Source of the DNA: Pseudomonas sp. Q1-7
Lineage (GTDB): Bacteria; Pseudomonadota; Gammaproteobacteria; Pseudomonadales; Pseudomonadaceae
Direction: 5' to 3'
Length of the DNA stretch: 64,000 nucleotides
Assembly (NCBI RefSeq): GCF_028010285.1
Contig: NZ_CP116304.1
Location: forward strand, 822,501-886,500
A model generated the notes under the pieces. The model was not told the DNA's origin and did not search any database. It saw only the letters and a program-made list of their open reading frames with translations. Within the stretch, counting starts at the first letter, position 1, and every line of letters begins with the position of its first letter. Positions 61,592 through 64,000 of the stretch are shown in pieces. The position numbers were made by a program, and so were the translations under genes.

Positions 61592-62896
61592 GGTTCATCG
61601 CGCTTTCCCGGGGAAGGCGGCCTTGATTTTCAGGAAGAAGTAGTGGGAGTCCCGGAAGCCGTAGGCCATCCGTTTGATCACCTTGATGCGGTTGTTCACG
61701 CCTTCCAGGACGCTGGTGTGCAGGGGGAAGCGGGCGCTGGCGAGGATGCCCCGGGCGTATTTGCGCAGATTCCGGGCAAAGCGTTGGAGCGGCGCCAGAC
61801 CGCTGTCCCGAGCATGCCGTAGCCAACTTCGCCAGCGCCGCCAGCCCTCTCGCACAGTGGGGGCGTACCAGACTTCCTTCAGGGCATCCTTGAGCACGTA
61901 GACCGTGGCCAGCGGCTGGTTGGCGTCGAGTAGCTCCTGCAACTGCACGGCTTGCCCGTCCTTCAGACTCTCGCGGTTGCGCAGCAACAGCCAGCGGCTC
62001 TGCTTGACCACCTTGCGCGCCGGTTTGTCCTGGCGCAGCAGGTTGGCCTGGTCGACCCGGATGCGGTCGATCACCTCGCGGCCGTAGCGCGCCACCACAT
62101 GGAAGAGGTCGTACACCACTTCGGCCTGCGGGCAATGCCGCTGCACCTCCAGGTCGAACGCGGTGTTCATGTCCATCGCCACCGCCTCGATCTGTTGGCA
62201 GCGCTCGCCGAGCAGCTCGAAGAACGGACGAATCGCCTCACGGCTGTTGCCATGCCCCACCCACAGCACCCGTGTCCGCTCGGCATCCATGATCACCGTG
62301 GCGTAGCGATGGCCCTTGTGCAGGGCGAACTCGTCCATCACCAACCGGCGCACCTCGCCCGGATCGAACGCGCCGACGGCGGCTTCCAGGCGACGTTTAT
62401 CGAGCTGCTTGAGCGTGTGCCAGTGCAAGCCGGTGAGGCGGCTGACGTGGCTGATCGGCAGCAGTTGCAGCAAAGCCTCGAGCCAGGCCTGCAAGCGCCG
62501 CGTCAGGCGTGACGCCGGCTCCAGCCAGGCGATCCGCTCGGTCACCCGCCCACAGCGCAGGCAGTCAACGCGGCGCACCGGCACCTGGAGCAGAACGCGC
62601 TGGTCGAGCAAGTCGCGATCGCGTACCCGACGCAGTCGGCACTCATGGATCAGCGGACAAGCTTGGCCGCAGCGCCCACATTCGGGGATGGCGTCGGCTC
62701 GAGGCTTGAGTTCGATCAGCAGGGTGTTGTCGGCAGAGGGGCGACAGGCGACGACTTCGTAGCCTGGCCAGAACTGGGCAAGATCAATAGGATGCACGGC
62801 GGCAGCAGGGAGTGGGGGTTGGTTCGTTTGGCGACTGCCAATTTACCCACTTCCCTGACTGTCAACGCGCTCTTCCCCCAGACTCCGCGAAGAACC
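61592..62896 (-). mobile_element. ISL3-family insertion sequence, complete, 1305 bp
   Basis: Bounded by imperfect inverted repeats (left 61592-61616 starting GGTTCATCGCG; right 62872-62896, complement starting GGTTCTTCGCG; 19 of the first 25 positions match) and flanked by the identical 8-bp duplication AAGAAAAA. Eight-bp duplications and GG-starting ends are typical of ISL3 elements. It carries one transposase gene on the minus strand, whose stop codon lies inside the left repeat. The intact ends suggest a fairly recent insertion. Confidence 0.9.
61595..62797 (-). CDS. tnpA: ISL3-family transposase
   Basis: A 400-residue transposase. An N-terminal zinc-binding pattern (Cys40, Cys43, Cys47, then Cys80 and Cys83) and a helix-turn-helix-like segment precede the catalytic region. 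Candidate acidic residues are Asp155 (VMDEFALHKGH), Asp209 (VAMDMNTAF) or Asp230 (VVYDLFHVV), and Glu365 (LEGVNNRIK). The start is a GTG at 62797 (MHPIDLAQFW). The frame is intact, so it may be active. Confidence 0.92.
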   Translation of the reverse strand: MHPIDLAQFWPGYEVVACRPSADNTLLIELKPRADAIPECGRCGQACPLIHECRLRRVRDRDLLDQRVLLQVPVRRVDCLRCGRVTERIAWLEPASRLTRRLQAWLEALLQLLPISHVSRLTGLHWHTLKQLDKRRLEAAVGAFDPGEVRRLVMDEFALHKGHRYATVIMDAERTRVLWVGHGNSREAIRPFFELLGERCQQIEAVAMDMNTAFDLEVQRHCPQAEVVYDLFHVVARYGREVIDRIRVDQANLLRQDKPARKVVKQSRWLLLRNRESLKDGQAVQLQELLDANQPLATVYVLKDALKEVWYAPTVREGWRRWRSWLRHARDSGLAPLQRFARNLRKYARGILASARFPLHTSVLEGVNNRIKVIKRMAYGFRDSHYFFLKIKAAFPGKAR

Positions 62897-62904
62897 AAGA
62901 AAAA
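62897..62904. repeat. Right target-site duplication of the IS
   Basis: AAGAAAAA, identical to 61584-61591. It is also the T-tract (minus strand) of the porin terminator. Confidence 0.85.
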
Positions 62905-62923
62905 AGGCACCCGAAGGTGCCTT
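62897..62923 (-). terminator. Porin gene terminator, with the IS at its T-tract
   Basis: On the minus strand AAGGCACC pairs with GGTGCCTT around TTCG, followed by TTTTTCTT. The IS sits directly after this tract; because the tract was duplicated, the terminator is still complete. Confidence 0.82.
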
Positions 62924-62965
62924 GAGGAAAGCCGGGATGAAGGGAGCCCCATCCCGGTCGGCGCA

Positions 62966-64000
62966 TCAGAGAATCGACAGCGGGTAGTTGATGATCAGGC
63001 GGTTCTCGTCGAACTCGTTGTTGCTGAAGTCGCGGCGGACGCTCGCGTTGCGCCACTTCACGCTGAGCGCCTTGAACACCCCTGACTGCACGACATAGGC
63101 CAGCTCGGTCTCGCGCACCCATTCCTTGCCGTCGGTCACCGTGCCGATGTGGGCGTCCTCGCCGCTGATGTAGCGGTTCATCAGGGTCAGCCCGGGCACG
63201 CCGAGGGCAGCGAAGTTGTAGTCGTGGCGCAGTTGCCAGGACTCTTCCTTGGCGTTGTCGAAGCTGGAGTTGTAGCTGTCGTTGGCCAGGGTGCCGCCGC
63301 TGGTGCCGTTGACGCGCATCCAGGCGTTGTCGCCGCTGACCTTCTGCAGGCCGAGGGAGAAGGTGTTGCCGCCGTATTTGGCGGAGAGCAGGGCGGACCA
63401 GGTGCGGTTGTCCAGGTCGCCGGCCAGGGCGCTGCCGTTCTCCTTGCCGTCGAAGTAGCCGAGGTTGGCGCCCAGGGTCCAGTCGCCCACGGGCTGGCTG
63501 TGCGTCAGTTGCAGGTACTGCTGCTGGTAGATGTCGTCCAGCTCGGCGTACCACAGGCCGACCAGGGTGCGCTTCTCGTTGAAGGCGTACTCGCCGCCGG
63601 CGAAGTTGAAGCGGTCCGAGGTGAAGGCGGCGCGGCCGTTCATCGACATATCTTCCAGGCTGGCGTCGTTGCGCGGGCTGTTCTGGCGGAACTGGCCGCC
63701 GTACAGGGTCAGGCCGTCGAGCTCCTGGGAGGTGACCTGGCCGCCCTGGAAGGTCTGCGGCAGGGAGCGGCCGTCGTCGGCGCGGAGGATCGGCAGCACC
63801 GGCATCCATTCGCCGACTTTCAACTCGGTCTTCGACACGCGCATCTTGCCGGCCGCGGCCAGGCGGCCGAAGTCGTCGGCTGGGCGGCCGTCGTCATGCA
63901 CCGGCAGCAACTGGGTGCCGCGGGTGCCCTTGCCGCCGTCGAGCTTGACCGCAAGCAGGCCGAGCAGGTCCACGCCAAACCCCACCGGCCCTTCGGTGAA
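62966..64000 (-). CDS. OprD-family outer membrane porin, C-terminal part
   Basis: At least 340 residues of an 18-strand OprD/Occ-type porin; the gene continues past the window edge, so the N-terminus and signal peptide are missing. Family features include GLLAVKLDGGKGTRGTQLLPVHDDG, the strand patterns GGEYAFNEKRTLVGLWYAEL and WQLRHDYNFAALGVPGL, and the C-terminal LIINYPLSIL. OprD porins pass specific amino or organic acids. Its location suggests uptake of uronates or aldarates, but that is inference. A terminator follows. Confidence 0.9.
   Translation of the reverse strand, partial: FTEGPVGFGVDLLGLLAVKLDGGKGTRGTQLLPVHDDGRPADDFGRLAAAGKMRVSKTELKVGEWMPVLPILRADDGRSLPQTFQGGQVTSQELDGLTLYGGQFRQNSPRNDASLEDMSMNGRAAFTSDRFNFAGGEYAFNEKRTLVGLWYAELDDIYQQQYLQLTHSQPVGDWTLGANLGYFDGKENGSALAGDLDNRTWSALLSAKYGGNTFSLGLQKVSGDNAWMRVNGTSGGTLANDSYNSSFDNAKEESWQLRHDYNFAALGVPGLTLMNRYISGEDAHIGTVTDGKEWVRETELAYVVQSGVFKALSVKWRNASVRRDFSNNEFDENRLIINYPLSIL

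Overview
The window is a chromosomal segment of a Pseudomonas (Gammaproteobacteria). The gene order 23S-5S rRNA, birA, coaX, tRNA-Tyr/Gly/Thr, tuf, tRNA-Trp, secE, nusG, rplKAJL, rpoBC, str, S10, spc and alpha operons, rplQ, uvrA, MFS, ssb matches what I recall of P. aeruginosa, and the proteins read as close relatives. It is not P. aeruginosa itself: katG sits where PAO1 has katA-bfrA, and a hexuronate/aldarate locus follows ssb. Codon use is that of a GC-rich genome. The species cannot be fixed by reading alone.

Layout. 1-2119: 3' part of a 23S rRNA, 5S rRNA and terminator. 2252-4634: birA, coaX and a SPOR-domain protein. 4734-7474: three tRNAs, the first tuf copy, tRNA-Trp, secE and nusG. 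7544-18442: rplKAJL-rpoBC. 18446-36776: str (rpsL, rpsG, fusA, tuf), S10, spc and alpha ribosomal operons, with terminators and sigma70-type promoters at several of the operon borders. 37048-39198: katG. 39246-44178: uvrA divergent from a YajR-like transporter, then ssb. 44239-61321: the sugar-acid locus. 61592-62896: a complete ISL3-type insertion sequence. 62966-64000: an OprD-family porin cut by the window edge.

The sugar-acid locus reads as an almost complete oxidative route from D-galacturonate/D-glucuronate and from galactarate/glucarate to 2-oxoglutarate. The porin (outer membrane) and the TRAP transporter DctPQM or the MFS transporter GudP bring substrate in. Uronate dehydrogenase makes an aldarolactone and an SMP-30-type lactonase opens it. 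Aldarate dehydratases (GudD, GarD and a second glucarate-dehydratase-like enzyme) give 5-dehydro-4-deoxyglucarate. KdgD gives 2-oxoglutarate semialdehyde and an aldehyde dehydrogenase finishes the route. A FadR-type GntR regulator lies beside a mutarotase-like gene. Three similar palindromes centred on GTAC lie upstream of the regulator, of udh and of kdgD, so they are good operator candidates. Six genes of the locus carry an AANAANAA motif just upstream of the start, the signature of Hfq-Crc catabolite repression.

I found no CRISPR array, phage, toxin-antitoxin or defence system. The most interesting material is regulatory: the shared operators, the Crc-type motifs, terminator/promoter overlaps at ribosomal operon borders, and an IS inserted exactly in a terminator T-tract.
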